From contig OY821789.1 of NCBI GenBank assembly GCA_963682175.1, positions 9,858,001-9,922,000 on the forward strand: a stretch of 64,000 nt of DNA. The letters are read 5' to 3'. The notes under the pieces were generated by a model. That model searched no databases. It was not told the DNA's origin and saw nothing but the letters and a program-made list of their open reading frames with translations. The stretch is from Triglochin maritima. Its lineage: Eukaryota; Streptophyta; Magnoliopsida; Alismatales; Juncaginaceae. The position numbers were made by a program, and so were the translations under genes. Positions 43,947 through 56,300 of the stretch are shown here, piece by piece (the stretch's first letter is position 1; the number at the start of each line of letters is the position of its first letter).

Positions 43947-45488
43947 GATATAAGTCTCATATCTTAGGATCCAAGACACAGTAAAACATTAATGACACGA
44001 AACACAATTCCATAATATTTTACTTGTTAGGTCTATTCAATATATAAAAGTAATCTTTTCCTCTTTTATATACTCGTGTCGTCAATTATTTGTAGAACTA
44101 CAACAATCGATGACCAACACGACAATCTTATCCCGGTAATTAATGTTCCATGTTAATTACCATGATTGTGAATAACTTTTGATTTATGTAAACCATTATG
44201 TTTTAGAGCTCTACAGTCAAGGACCAAGCGCCTCTTCCTTAACGCTTCCAAAAGACGAATACCATAATCAAGGAACAAAATGTTTGCACATCCAATTCAT
44301 AATAATTGACATATAAAAGTAAAACTTTTAGAACACATTCTTTTCACCAACTTGACCTACTGCGGTCCTGAAAAAGATGCAACAGTGTCTGAGTTTCCAT
44401 AAGGAAACCCCGTATGCCAAGCTCACCTATATGCATGCAGTAGTACAAATGAACCTATCATACTAGTAGCATGTCATATCATCAACAGTAAGGAAAACAA
44501 TTCCCCCAAAGGGTAACATGGGACATCAGTCCGACAATCATCATCGGGTCTCCCGAGGAGACCTACCGTAGACCTACCGTAGGCACATACGGTCTAGCGG
44601 AACAAGACATGACGCTCCCCACACGCGACTATACTAATCATGGGGTTCGACAGAGAACGTCCACCACGTCCGCGCCATAAGAAACAAATCTGTAACTTTG
44701 TGGTCGAAACCACACCAACGAAGCCGTCGCTCGGTCGGTCCATCAATCATCATCTCAGTAGGTGCCAAGCTGAGGAAAACATAGCTGGAACATCGGCCCA
44801 TCATACAACATAGCCGGAACAACATCGGCCCATCAATCTGCAGGATTTCATGTTTAATTATACATATATATTTTCGAAATTTTTATGTATAATAAGGATC
44901 AATTACAATTTTCTTTGATTTATTTCATGCATGCATCAGTTTGTTTTAACATCTAGTTTCAAAACTCTATTAAAACAAACAAGGGCTCCGAAATTCATAC
45001 CTAGAAGTTCTCAAAAACTTCTTGAAGATTCGGAGACGTTGGGGATGCTTCTCGCCGCGCCGGATGCCTCCGAGTATTCACCAAACTCTAAACAAGATCG
45101 GAGAGAGGGAAGCTAGTCTCTCGATCTCCGATAGGGTTTAGAACCTAATTACTAACCCCTCTTTAATTCCCTTGAGAAGATGATCTCTTAAGAACTAAAA
45201 CTAAACTTAAGAATTAAGGGATTTTCGTGGAGAATTATGGAGAGAGAATTTTGCTCAAGAGAATAATGAATGAATTGATTGGGTAATGAAATAAGCTTGT
45301 ATTTATAAGCTCTCTCCAAATTACCTATTCATGTGCAACCCCTTGCCCATGATCTCATGCAAAATTCCATCTAACCATCCATTATTTAATAATAAATAAT
45401 ATTAGCCACGAATTAAATCAATTATGGACCAATTCCATGCATGATCTAATTAATTCTTAAATTAATTCTGCACAAAAACCGTCTGGAC

Positions 45489-45727
45489 CGGTCGACCGTT
45501 TCAAGGTTCGGTCGACCGCTCGAACCCAGTTTCGGTCGACCGTTCTATAACTCGGTCGACCGTTCGTAACACGAACTATTCCATCGCAATGTTCGGTCGA
45601 CCGACCGATCACATTCGGTCGACCGTTCGAACAGATGAAAATTCCCTCTTATCGGTCGAGACACGTCCGGTCGACCGCGCCCTATCGGTCGACCGTTTAC
45701 TGCTATCCGGTCGACCGTTTGAGCACT
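45489..45727. repeat. CGGTCGACCG cluster in copia 3' LTR
   Basis: Nine exact CGGTCGACCG copies in 239 bp, the densest cluster in the window, plus half-sites such as CGGTCGAGAC. Confidence 0.95.
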
Positions 45728-47002
45728 GTTCTGCAGACTTGTCAAATTTCGGTTTAACCTCTACAAAATTTGACATTTCGGGATTAGTAGTAAATTCACA
45801 ACTTATGTAACATATCATCCTATGTAATGATCAATCATTACACCCCATAATATTTACATCACATATGAATTTGATTTAGATTCTAATTATGTTATTAATC
45901 ACAACATAATTTTGATTTTGCTTGTTCACCCCATGTGTCATATTTTCTACATGAAACCCGACACATCCTATGAACTCAAAATCCCCATTTCTTGTTCCCC
46001 AGTTTTGTGGTGTGACCTATGGGAGGATCTAAACTAAGTTGGCAGTGATATTAAGAGCTTAATATCACAAGCTATAAGCGGTATCTAGCTACACATTATA
46101 GCTCCCAATTAGTTAGATGTCTTAATTCCACTCGAACCAAAACCCGATCCACTTAGTGATGGAGTGCACCACTTGTGTCCGTCCCTTGCCTCATGATATT
46201 AAGAATACACACAAAGTAGTATTGTGTCATCTTTGTATTAGTATTCATTTCTTGATCTCTTTAAGCTAGTTATAAATATGTGACTTACCTCAAATCACAT
46301 TGTGCACATTATAACTTTGCTTTATCAAGGGGCCCACTAATATCATCACTCAATTAAGAGGGGCAATGATAATCTTTTGACTAACTATCTTCTCTAACGA
46401 AAGTTATACTTAACCAACCAATGCCTTTATACTACACTGATCGATGGTTCAAGACACTGATCTAATTAAGTATTCCTTAAGTGATTAGATATAAGTCTCA
46501 TATAAAAGGAACAAAGACACAGTAAAATATTAATGACACAGAAACATATTTCTATAATATTTTACTTATTAGGTCTATTCAGTATACAAAAGTAATATTT
46601 TCCTCTTTTGTATACCCGTGTTGTCACTCACTTGTAGAGCTACAATGATCTATGACCAACACGACAATCTTAACTCGGTAATTAATGTTCCATGTTAATT
46701 ACCATGATTGCGAATATCTTTTGTTTTATGTAAACCAATATCTTTTAGACCTCTACGGTTAAGGACCAAGAGCATCTTCCTTAACACTTCTAAAAGACGA
46801 ATAACATAAACAAGGAACAAAATGATTTCTCATTCAATTCATAATAATTGACATTTAAAAGTAAAACTTTTAGAACACATTCCCTTCAATCTCCCACTTG
46901 TTATTAAAGTTTTTTTTCTCATACATACTCAATGCATAAAACAATAATAACTAGGGCAAACCCCATTACATATCAATCATCAAGCCAATCTACATGGTTC
47001 CT

Positions 47003-49045
47003 CTATTCCATGGACTCGAAATGCATTTCGCCCTTGGCTTGGGATAATGGTTTTGTGAATGGATCAGCTGTGTTGCTGTTGGTGTCCACCCATAACAGAT
47101 TTATTTTGCCTTCGTCGATGAGGTCACGCGTCACGAAGTAGTTACGATCTATGTACTTCACTTTGTGGTGTGATTTGGGATCCTTGATTTGCGAGATAGA
47201 TGCACTATTGTCGCAAAATAGCTCTATTGGTCCCTCGCTCGAGGGAACTACTCCAAGCTCTTCAAGGAACTTCTTAATCCACACTCCTTCCTTGCTCGCT
47301 TCAGCGACATCCATCACTTCGGAAGCAGTGGTTGAGTCGGCAGTAGTGCTTTGCTTCCAACTACGCCAACTCACAGCTCCACCATTCAGAAGGAAGACGT
47401 ATCCTGATTGCGACCTTCTATCGTCTGGATCACTCATGAAACTCGCATCCGAGTAACCCTCAGAAATCAATTCTCTTTGTCCTCCATAAACAAGAATCTT
47501 ATCCTTAGTCCGGTTAAGGTACTTCAGGATATTCTTGACCGCAGTCCAATGCTCAGGACCTGCGTTGGATTGGTGACGACTTGTCACGCTTAGAGCATAC
47601 GAGACATCTGGTCTTGTGCAAGTCATCACGTACATGATCGACCCAATTGCCGAAGCATAAGGGACATCCTTCATGTACTCTAAGTCCTTACGTGATTGCG
47701 CACGTTGAGACTTCTTGAGTTGCACACCTATACTCATTGGCACACTGCCTTTTTTGGAGTTGTTCATCTTGAACCTTTCCAAGACCTTGTCAATGTATGC
47801 ACGTTGACTGAGGCCAATGAGTCTACGGGGTCTATCTCGATATATCTTGATTCCCAAGATGTATTGAGCCTCACCCATGTCTTTCATCGAAAATGCAGAT
47901 TTCAATGAACTTCTCGTTTGCTCAAGCAAAGGAATATGATTACCCATGAGCAATATGTCATCGACATATAAGATTAGGAATACTACATGGCTCCCACTAA
48001 CATTCTTGTATACACAAGGTTCTTCCTTACTTTGAATGAAGTGAAACTTCTTCACTTCCTCGTCAAAGCGTTTGTTCCAACTCCTTGATGCTTGCTTCAA
48101 TCCATAAATGGATCTTTGAAGCTTGCATACCTTCTCGCTATTCTTTGGATCTTCAAAACCTTGAGGTTGTACCATGTACACATCCTCCTCCAAGTTCCCA
48201 TTCAGGAACGCCGTTTTGACATCTATTTGCCATATTTCATAATCGTGAAATGCGGCAATAGCGAGCATGATCCGAATAGACTTGAACATGGTAACCAGTG
48301 AAAAAGTTTCATCATAGTCAATTCATTGAACTTGAGTGAAACCCTTCGCTACAAGGAGTATCTTGTAGAGTATTGGGCCTTCATGATCTTGAATGTCATC
48401 ATTCATGTCATGATCTTGTAGAGTATCTTGAGTTTCCTCAAGCACAACCCTACTCCCACTACTTTTTACTCTTTCTAGAAATTCCTTTTCCAGAAATGTG
48501 GCATCCCTCTCTACAATCACTCGATAGGAGGTGATATGCCAAAAGTAGTATCCTCTTGTCTCACGAGGATAACCAATAAAGAAGCACTTATCCGCTTTTG
48601 GTTGAAGTTTGGTCGACATCAATCTCTTGACGTAAGCCTCACAACCCCAAATCTTGAGAAAACTGAGCTTAGGTGTTTTACCACTCCATAGCTCATAAGG
48701 AGTTTTCTCCACGGATTTGGATGGAACATTATTTAGTGTGTAAGCCGCAGTTTGTAGTGCATAACTCCAAAAGTAAAGAGGTAATTCCGCATGACTCATC
48801 ATTGACCGAACCATATCGAGCAATGTCCTATTCTTCCTTTCGGATACCCCATTCCACTGAGGTGTACCGGGAGGGGTGAGTTGAGGTACAATACCAAACT
48901 CCTTTAGGTATGAGTCAAATTCGGCACTTAAGTACTCACCTCCACGATCCGTTCGTAGAGACTTGATTTTCTTGTCGAGTTGGTTCTCTACTTCATTCTT
49001 TAATTCTTTGAACTTGTCAAAAGATTCACTTTTGTTTCTCAGTTG
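47003..49045 (-). pseudogene. Copia pol remnant: integrase, reverse transcriptase, RNase H
   Basis: From high to low coordinates: an integrase core fragment (RTDRGGEYLSAEFDSYL, GTPQWNGVSERKNRTLLDMV), the GKTPKLSFLKIWGCEAYVKR region, then reverse transcriptase (WQIDVKTAFLNGNLEEDVYM, YVDDILLMGN), and RNase H (GYSDASFMSDPDDRRSQSGY, ending at KPLSQAKGEM). Copia order IN-RT-RH is clear. Damage: the N-terminal integrase and everything upstream is missing. About 100 residues between integrase tail and reverse transcriptase are deleted, so a DIQDHEGPILYK stretch runs straight into LVAKGFTQ. A TGA stop follows at about 48320 and a TAG comes early at the C-terminus. It is not functional as it stands. 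Confidence 0.92.
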
Positions 49046-49126
49046 CTCGCCCAAAGCCGACGCCGACTCCCGCATCTCGCCGTCCAATCGAGCAACTGAG
49101 AAGAGGGAATGGAAATGGAAGAGAAT

Positions 49127-49161
<35 letters not shown>

Positions 49162-49246
49162 CCAGATTTCTTCACTTAAACCCAACACTTGCACCAACAG
49201 TAACTCGCAACCCTACACCTCTCACCCATCACCAGGTCACTGTTCT

Positions 49247-49689
49247 TAGACCTGTCAATTTTGGACACGACACGATTACACGACACGGACACGACACGAT
49301 AAGGAGACACGATATAGACACGACTTTACACAAATTTTTTTTATGATTGAAATGATTTATTACGATGTTTTGTGAATATATAAATATAAAATAATTGGTA
49401 CACGATTTGACACGAACACGACACGATACACACGATAAGTTATTTTTGTACACGAAACAGACACGAACTGCATCTTTTGTTAGATAATCAATTGTTTTTA
49501 CTTGATTATAGTCAATTAAGATGTTATTTAGAATGGAAAATATCAATATAACATGTCACTTAACTATTTTCAATCTAAACATGATGAAATCTTTTCAATT
49601 TGTACTATACACGATAACACGAAATCCTGACACGAATGCAGAACTGTCAGACACGATAGTACACGAACACGACCCAATTGACAGATGTG
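49247..49689. mobile_element. Non-autonomous hAT element with CACGACACG ends
   Basis: An exact 8-bp duplication ACTGTTCT (49239-49246 and 49690-49697) flanks inverted ends TAGACCTGTCAATTTTGG and (reverse complement) CACATCTGTCAATTGGG. Subterminal regions are strings of GACACGACACGA. There is no coding sequence. The same CACGACACG word occurs at the left end of the hAT element at 61738. Confidence 0.88.
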
Positions 49690-49697
49690 ACTGTTCT

Positions 49698-50328
49698 CCT
49701 CATCTTCCCCGTGCTAACCCTTCTCCCAATCACCATTACCCTTAAGCAAGGGTTTAGGGTTCTAATAGTTTCACTCAACTCGACTAATTTATTTTTCCAA
49801 GTGGATTTTTTTGCTCGTACTTGACTAGTTAACAATTGAGCTGAGTTGTTGAATGAGCGAAATCGAGTGAGTCTCGAACGAGTTAGCGAGTACGAGTAGA
49901 AACTGACAACTCTAAATAAACCAACTTTATAGCTTACTTATATATACGACTACAAATAAGAAAACATCAAGAAATTGAAGAACCATACTTCAGAACGATG
50001 TTGCACTGATTGTATTGCAGAATATTTTACAAACCCATGACTAGTTTAATGAGCAAGGAAGGGTGTCCAATCCAGACCAAGACTCGAAAGAATCGGGACT
50101 TGTATAATTTTTTCTAAGCAATTATTTTTATTACTTTGTCAGTTCGTAGTTAAAATTCTATAAGTTTGCGATTTAACATAAAAGTATTGTTAATTCGAAG
50201 TAAATCAAGTTAATTTCGTGTTCCAAAAGACCAAACATACAATTCGGAGTGGACCGTTCCGGCCCAAATCAAAGCCCCTCCAAAAGTCCAAATCCATTCC
50301 CGCCGAGAGAGAGAGAGAGAGGCGTGGA
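49698..50328. other. Promoter side of the SMARCAL1-like gene
   Basis: Contains a CTCGA-rich MITE-like fragment at about 49770-49910. The SMARCAL1 5' leader with a (GA)n tract ends at the ATG at 50329. Confidence 0.45.
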
Positions 50329-53300
50329 ATGGAGGCGGATGACTGGGGATTGACCGCCGAGGACTTCGATTTCCTCGAGAGGGACGCCATCCAGAAGCTC
50401 TCCCATCGGAACCCCTCCTTCTCCTCCACCCCCAATCCCTCGCCTCCCGATTTCAACCACGTAAGTAACTAACTTTAGGGTTTCCCCCTTTCTTTCATCT
50501 TTTTTAACTTTTTACCACAATATGTTTCCTTGTTGTGCAATCTTCCGGTGTTTCTGGAGGTTGTCTTTATTTTAAATTTATTGTCTGCAATCGGTTCGCT
50601 TGTTGTGGCGTTCGGTTGGATGTTGGGATTTCAAGTGATGGAGTTCGAAAGCGGAGACTTAGGTTAGGTGTAGTAGAGTATTGGTTCTGCAATTTTTGGT
50701 GTGTTTCCTGTGTTTCATTTTTCTTTTTTGATTTCCCCCCGCAATCAGTTTGATTGCTGTGGAATTTCGCGTTAGTATTGGATTTCTCGCTATCGAGCCT
50801 ACAAGTGGAGACTTGAGTTTACCAATTGCATTGGTTCTGCAATTTTCACTTGCTTCTTGTGTTTGTTTTTTTTATTAAATTTTTTCCGTGATCGGTTTGC
50901 TTGTTGTGGAGTTTGACTAGGCATTGTGAGTTTGAAAACAGTCTCTTAATTGTAGTGAGTGTTAATCCTGCAATCTTCCTGTGCTTCTGGAGTTTGAATA
51001 TTTTTCCAAATTTTTTTCTACGAAAGTTTGCTCGTTGTGGAGTTCGGTTAGGTATTGAAAATTTCACGTGATCGAGTTTGATAGGGGAGGCTTAAGTATA
51101 GTAGACTGTGTTCTGCAATTTTCTTCTGCTTCTTGTGTTTGGTTTTCTTTTTTGAATTTTTTTAGCAATCAGTTTGCTTTTTGTTGAGTGTGATTAGTAT
51201 TGGGATTTTACAAGATCGAGTGGAGACTTATGTGTAGTTAAGTTGGTTCTGCAATATTCCTGTGCTTTGCGTGTTCGGATTTAATGCTATTGCATCCAAA
51301 ACTGGAAACTTAAGTGTAGCAGAGTGTTGGTTCTGCCAGTTTCACGTGCTTCTTTTGTTAGTTTTTTTTAAATCTTTTCCGCAGTTGGTTGGCTTGTTGT
51401 GAGGTCGATTGAATATTGGGATTTCACGTGATTGAGTTTGAAAGCAGAGGCTTGTATGTAGCGAAGTGTTGTTCTTGCAGTCTTCCTTCGCTTCTTACAT
51501 TTGGATGTCTTTTTACTCTCTATTGGTTTGCTTGCTGTGTAGTGCGATTAGGTATTGAGCTTTCATGTGATTGAGTTCAACAGTGGAGAGCTGATTGTAG
51601 TAGAGGGTTGGTTCTGCAATCTTCGTGTGTTTCTTGTGTTTTGATTTTCTTTTAAATTTTATTTCTGCAATAGTTTTGCTTGTCATGGAGTGCCGCATTA
51701 GTATTGGAATTCTTGCCATCTAGCCTCAAAGTGGAGACTTTCGTTTGGTAGAGTGTTGGTTCTGCAATTTTCATGTGCTTCTTATGTTTGGATTTTTTTA
51801 AAATATTTTTACGCAATACATTTACTTGTTGTGAAGTGCTTCTTTCTTAACTTTTGGATGAATATTTTTTAATATTTCCTCAATTGGTTTGCTTATTGTG
51901 GAGTGCGGTTAGGTATTGAGATTTTGTGCGACCAAATTCGAAAGTGGAGACTTAAGTGTAGTGGAGTGTTCATCAATGTTTGTGTGCTTATTGTGTTTCA
52001 ATTTTTTTTTGATTTTTGTTCGACAGTCTGTTTGCTGGTTCTGGAGTGCGGTTAGGTATAAACTATCACGGGATCGAGTTCAAAAGTGAAGGCTCTTCCT
52101 GTGTGGAGTATTGGTCATCTTCCGAATTTAGGGAGTCTATGGCTCTGCAAAGCATCACTAGATCCACTCTCTTTCTCTCTACAAATTTTGTGTGCTTTCG
52201 GTGTAATTAGGAAAGACTTCATTTGTTAGATGTGATTGAGTTCCAAATCAGGATTTTTATGGAGCATTGGTTCTGCAATCTTCCTGTTCTAGGTGGCATA
52301 TTTATAGCGAGTTTAAATGATAAAAATATATATTTGCAGTGAGTTAGAACAATATGTTTCTTTGTTGGATATTTATGAGTTGGCGTACGAAAATTGGAAC
52401 TTTGTATTTATTAGGCTGTTGTTTCCATAGTCGATTAATGTTTGTGTAATTGTACGTTATTTAGCTTAGAAGTAGAAGCTCATGCATTGTGGAGTGTTTG
52501 CTCTGCAATCTTCTTGTGCTATTTAGTGTGGCTAATGGCATTGTTTATTTATTGGAATCTTATGTGATCAAGTTCAAAACCGGGGTGTTTTGTACTTCCG
52601 TGTTGTGAAGCGTTGATTCTGCGACCTTCCTGTTCCATACAGCATATATGCAGTATGTTAGGATAAAATGTTGCTTCGTTGGATGTTCACGTGATGGAGT
52701 TTGAAAATGAGAAGTTCGATTTTAGCATGCGGTTGTTTCAGTAGTCTTCTGGTGTTATTGAATTTTATGTTATTTTAGTTTGAAATTGGAAACTCATTTG
52801 ATGTGTTTGTTCTGCAATCTTCTTGTGCTGAGTGTGGTTAGCGTCATTGTTGATTTATTGGACTATTATGTGATGGAGTTCGAAATCGGGTGCTTCTGTG
52901 TGGTGGAGTGGGGTTTTGTTTCCGCAATCTGTGTGTAATATGGAGGGAAATCAGGAAAAATGCTGCTTTATAGTAAATCAGAACCTGATTTTGCATAATA
53001 TTGCTCCTGTGATATTTAACATCTATTACCCTTTACTTAATAGCAATCTTCTATCTTGTATATAGGTGGAAATTCCTTGTGCTCCTGAAGGAAGCATTCT
53101 CAAAGAACATGGTAATGATTTAAAGTACCGTGACCTTCTCTGATCATTTCTTTTACTCTAGTTTCATTTTAAGTTCATTGGCATGCATTCATTTTATCCT
53201 ATTGTCTTTTCAAGGAAAGGTTGGTTCAGCGGAACTGCCAAAGCTTTCCGTAAAGCTTTTTCTTCATAGTACTGGAACCATTGCCGCAAAATTCAACTAT

Positions 53301-56300
53301 CACCCTGTAAATGGACTGCTGTGCTATAATTTTTGCTTTGCATTGGTCTTGCTACATTTTCTGAACACTTTTATCTATCTTTTTCAGTTGCTTGTAGCAG
53401 CGTGTAAGCAGATCCCAAAAGCAGCATATCATGATAAAGAAAGGTTCCTAAGAAATTGGAATTGTGCGTGCCAATGCATGCTATCCATCTTGACCTTTCC
53501 CACCATTTTAATGTGCTTGTAGGGTATGGACGTTCCCTGTCCTCTCCTTATCAAAAGTTGAAGAAGTTCTTTCAGGATTAAAAGGTGCAAATGTGGAGGT
53601 ATTAATTATAATAATTGGAGAAGGATGTGTATCCCTTAGTTCAACATATGTTATTGTTTCTCACAAATGTTAATGAACATAAAGCTCAAATTTCTTAAGA
53701 GTACTTCAAACGATTAAAATGATAAATTCAGTACTTTGAATTTTCGTAAATAGTTGATGGATAAAACCCAAAACTTTGAAGGATAATTTTCATTATTCCC
53801 TTGCCTTATTTTACCATTATTTTATTTTTTAAATTATCATTGGGGAAGTTTTCATAAAAATATTTCTTATAAAAATTAGTGAACTCACCAAGGGTAGGAG
53901 GAGGGGGTCTTGAAGGTGCCATTGAGGAAAGATAAGTGATTGTCTGATGAGAGATTTTAGTGTTGGGGATGATTCTTGTATAGAATGTACCGTTGTTGCT
54001 GATATTCTGAACATAGATGTCTCCATTCTCCAATGACTAGTACTTTGTGTGCTAGGAAATTTATAAATAAGAAAATGTATGCCCGAAAACAAGGGATATC
54101 TTAATTTTATCATGTGTTTTGGCAATTGGAAGCTTTCGGGTCAGCTGTAAACTAATACTCCAACAACATCACCTATTTTGCTATGTAGAACCTAATCCAA
54201 ACTCCCCACATTAAAACCACCAAAACCAGAAAATAGAGCTTTAAAAGGGAGAAATAATGATCAATGCTGTCGTTGGATAACATTTTCCCTAGTCGACTTT
54301 TATGGTGGTATATACGGTGGTAATGTAAAAATTGTCTTCCTAAATATTTTATTTTACAAATGTTTTCCTAACTATTATTTATAAATGACAGTATAATTGT
54401 AAAATGAAAGAATAGCATAATAGAAACAACACTTGTCGATTTCCATTGGGTCAAATATTAAGGTATTTTTTGGCATTTGGATTATCATGGACTCAATCAA
54501 TCAATCAAACGACTTTTTCAGTATCCACATTCATTATTTCTTATGAAATATTAGATGGTCAGTTGTGCTTTGAATATGAGTTTGTTGGAAATAACATCTT
54601 TATTTGCTGAGATAGGGCTGTATATATTCGATCCTCACTTAGCCTGCCCAGACTGGAGCTTTTCCGGAGGTGTTGGAGTAATGTTGATGTTGAAGCAATA
54701 GGAATTACACATTAAATCTGGTCATTATTTGGTCCACCAACCATTTCTGATAGTACAAACATGATCACTTTAATATTACAGGGTATCATGTGATATTTGG
54801 GTGTAGTTAAGGGCAGTAATAATTAGTTTACCCTTATTAATTAACTGAGGTCACTATGTTTAGGTTCTTGGGAAATGCACTTAGACTCCATTTCTTCTCT
54901 CTCTCAATACAATCTGACATAGAAGCAACTTTTATATGACATTAATAATTTCATTCATCATAAATGAAAACAATTCTTTTTCAGGTGCAATCTTTGGATA
55001 CCTTTGTTCAACGTGCTCTTCGTGCTGCCTTTACTTCTTCAGATTTACGAGGTAAATTTCGAGGAAATCTCTATAAGTAAAATTGTGTTGTTTTACATTA
55101 AACGATAAAAAAATGTTGTTTCACATGGGAATTCAAGAATTTGAAATGTTAATGTTGTCATGCAGTTTGTTTGCCTACAACCGATCAAAAAAATGTTTTT
55201 TCTTGCCTACATGCTAAAAGTGATGGCAATGCTCAAGTAACGCCTAGGCGTGCCCAATCGCCTAGGCGTTTGGGCGGTCACCTAGCCACCTAGGGGTGGG
55301 CGACCCCTTTCCTGTTTTAATTAAAACAATCAGGAAAAAAACAGGAAAAATTCAAATAAAATATAGAAACAAACCTTACATGTTTGAGCTTCAAAAAGAC
55401 ACCTTGATCGTCGACTATAGTCTCATTAGGTACTCCCTCTACCCACTCAAACACTTGGGCCTTTTATTTTATTAATTTTAGAGTCAGTAATACAATCTAG
55501 AGGGTAAACAAATCACAATACAAGTACCCTACTCATTCAATTGGACACATTGTTCTAAAGTCCAGTTATGAACTTCAGTATTGTTTTTTCCTCGGAGTCG
55601 TTCAGATCATTAACGTAGATGTTCTCCTCGTCGGCTTCATCATCATCTATGGGAATGGAATCTTCATCGACATTCCGGGGAACTTTAGAACTCGATGCAC
55701 CTGGATTTCCATAGCTATAACAAGTTATGTTGATGTCTTCATCTAATTATTCACTTAAGAAAGGTGTAGTTGAAGACGTTGTGGATCGACGAGCCCGTTT
55801 TCATGAAGATAAATGTCCTAAGACATCTTCCTCCCCCTCAACCCACGTCAGATCCTCCTCAACGAATACCGGATCCTCAATTTCTGCTAACTAAGGATGA
55901 TCCTCCTAGAGGTCGTAGTCCACACCGATAGGATCGAAGAAATCAATTCATTCTTGTTTCAAAACTTTGCCACAACTTCAATCTTTGCCAAAACGGCGTT
56001 GTTGTTAGTGACAATTTGAACCATGTGCTCCCCTACTTCTTCAACAACATTGTCAATTAACTTGAACAAATAGTCAGCAGTGTGTGAGTATCCAGAAGCA
56101 TCAATTGAACGTAAAAACATTGTTCCTTTTGGGCAATTTACGAAAAAGTTGATTAAACTACTACCAGACCTATTGGTTCATGCATCCGTCATTATTGTAC
56201 AACCACATAATTTCCAATCTTGCCTATATGAACTTAGAAAACCCCTAGTGACTTCAATTTCTTATTTAAGGCATGTATTGCTAACTTAGTGATAAGTGAT

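Larger units (their letters stand above)
40121..44346 (-). mobile_element. Copia solo LTR (older), interrupted by a second LTR
   Basis: Segments 40121-41897 and 43947-44346 together make one LTR of about 2.18 kb on the - strand. It reads TGAAAAGAATGTG... to ...AAATCCTACA and is flanked by an exact 5-bp duplication CCAAC (40116-40120 and 44347-44351). It is homologous along its length to the LTR at 44839-46888. A younger LTR of the same family sits inside in the opposite orientation. The CGGTCGACCG sites it should have at 40754-41125 are mostly mutated. Confidence 0.85.
39875..44838 (-). mobile_element. Ty3/gypsy LTR remnant split by copia LTRs
   Basis: On the - strand the LTR ends CCGCTATTTCGGGATGTTACA-like (39875 is the outer base), nearly the same terminus as the solo LTR at 20730-22645. 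The part 39875-40120 is interrupted by a copia solo LTR (40121-44346), continues at 44352-44838, and is cut again by the copia element at 44839. No internal gypsy genes remain and the other end is not found. Confidence 0.65.
44839..49046 (-). mobile_element. Ty1/copia retrotransposon, 5'-truncated, with 3' LTR
   Basis: The 3' LTR is 44839-46888 (2050 bp; - strand TGAAGGGAATG... to ...AAATCCTGCA). It is preceded on the - strand by the polypurine tract AAGTGGGAGAT at about 46889-46899. The internal region 46889-49046 holds integrase, reverse transcriptase and RNase H pieces. Gag, protease, the N-terminal integrase part and the 5' LTR are missing; the break lies at about 49046. It was inserted into the gypsy LTR remnant. 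Confidence 0.88.

Noticed and set aside
49085..49089. CAATC matching the 5 bases left of the copia LTR (44834-44838) as a possible target duplication
   Set aside because: No LTR end adjoins it; a 5-base match is expected by chance and the element is 5'-truncated.
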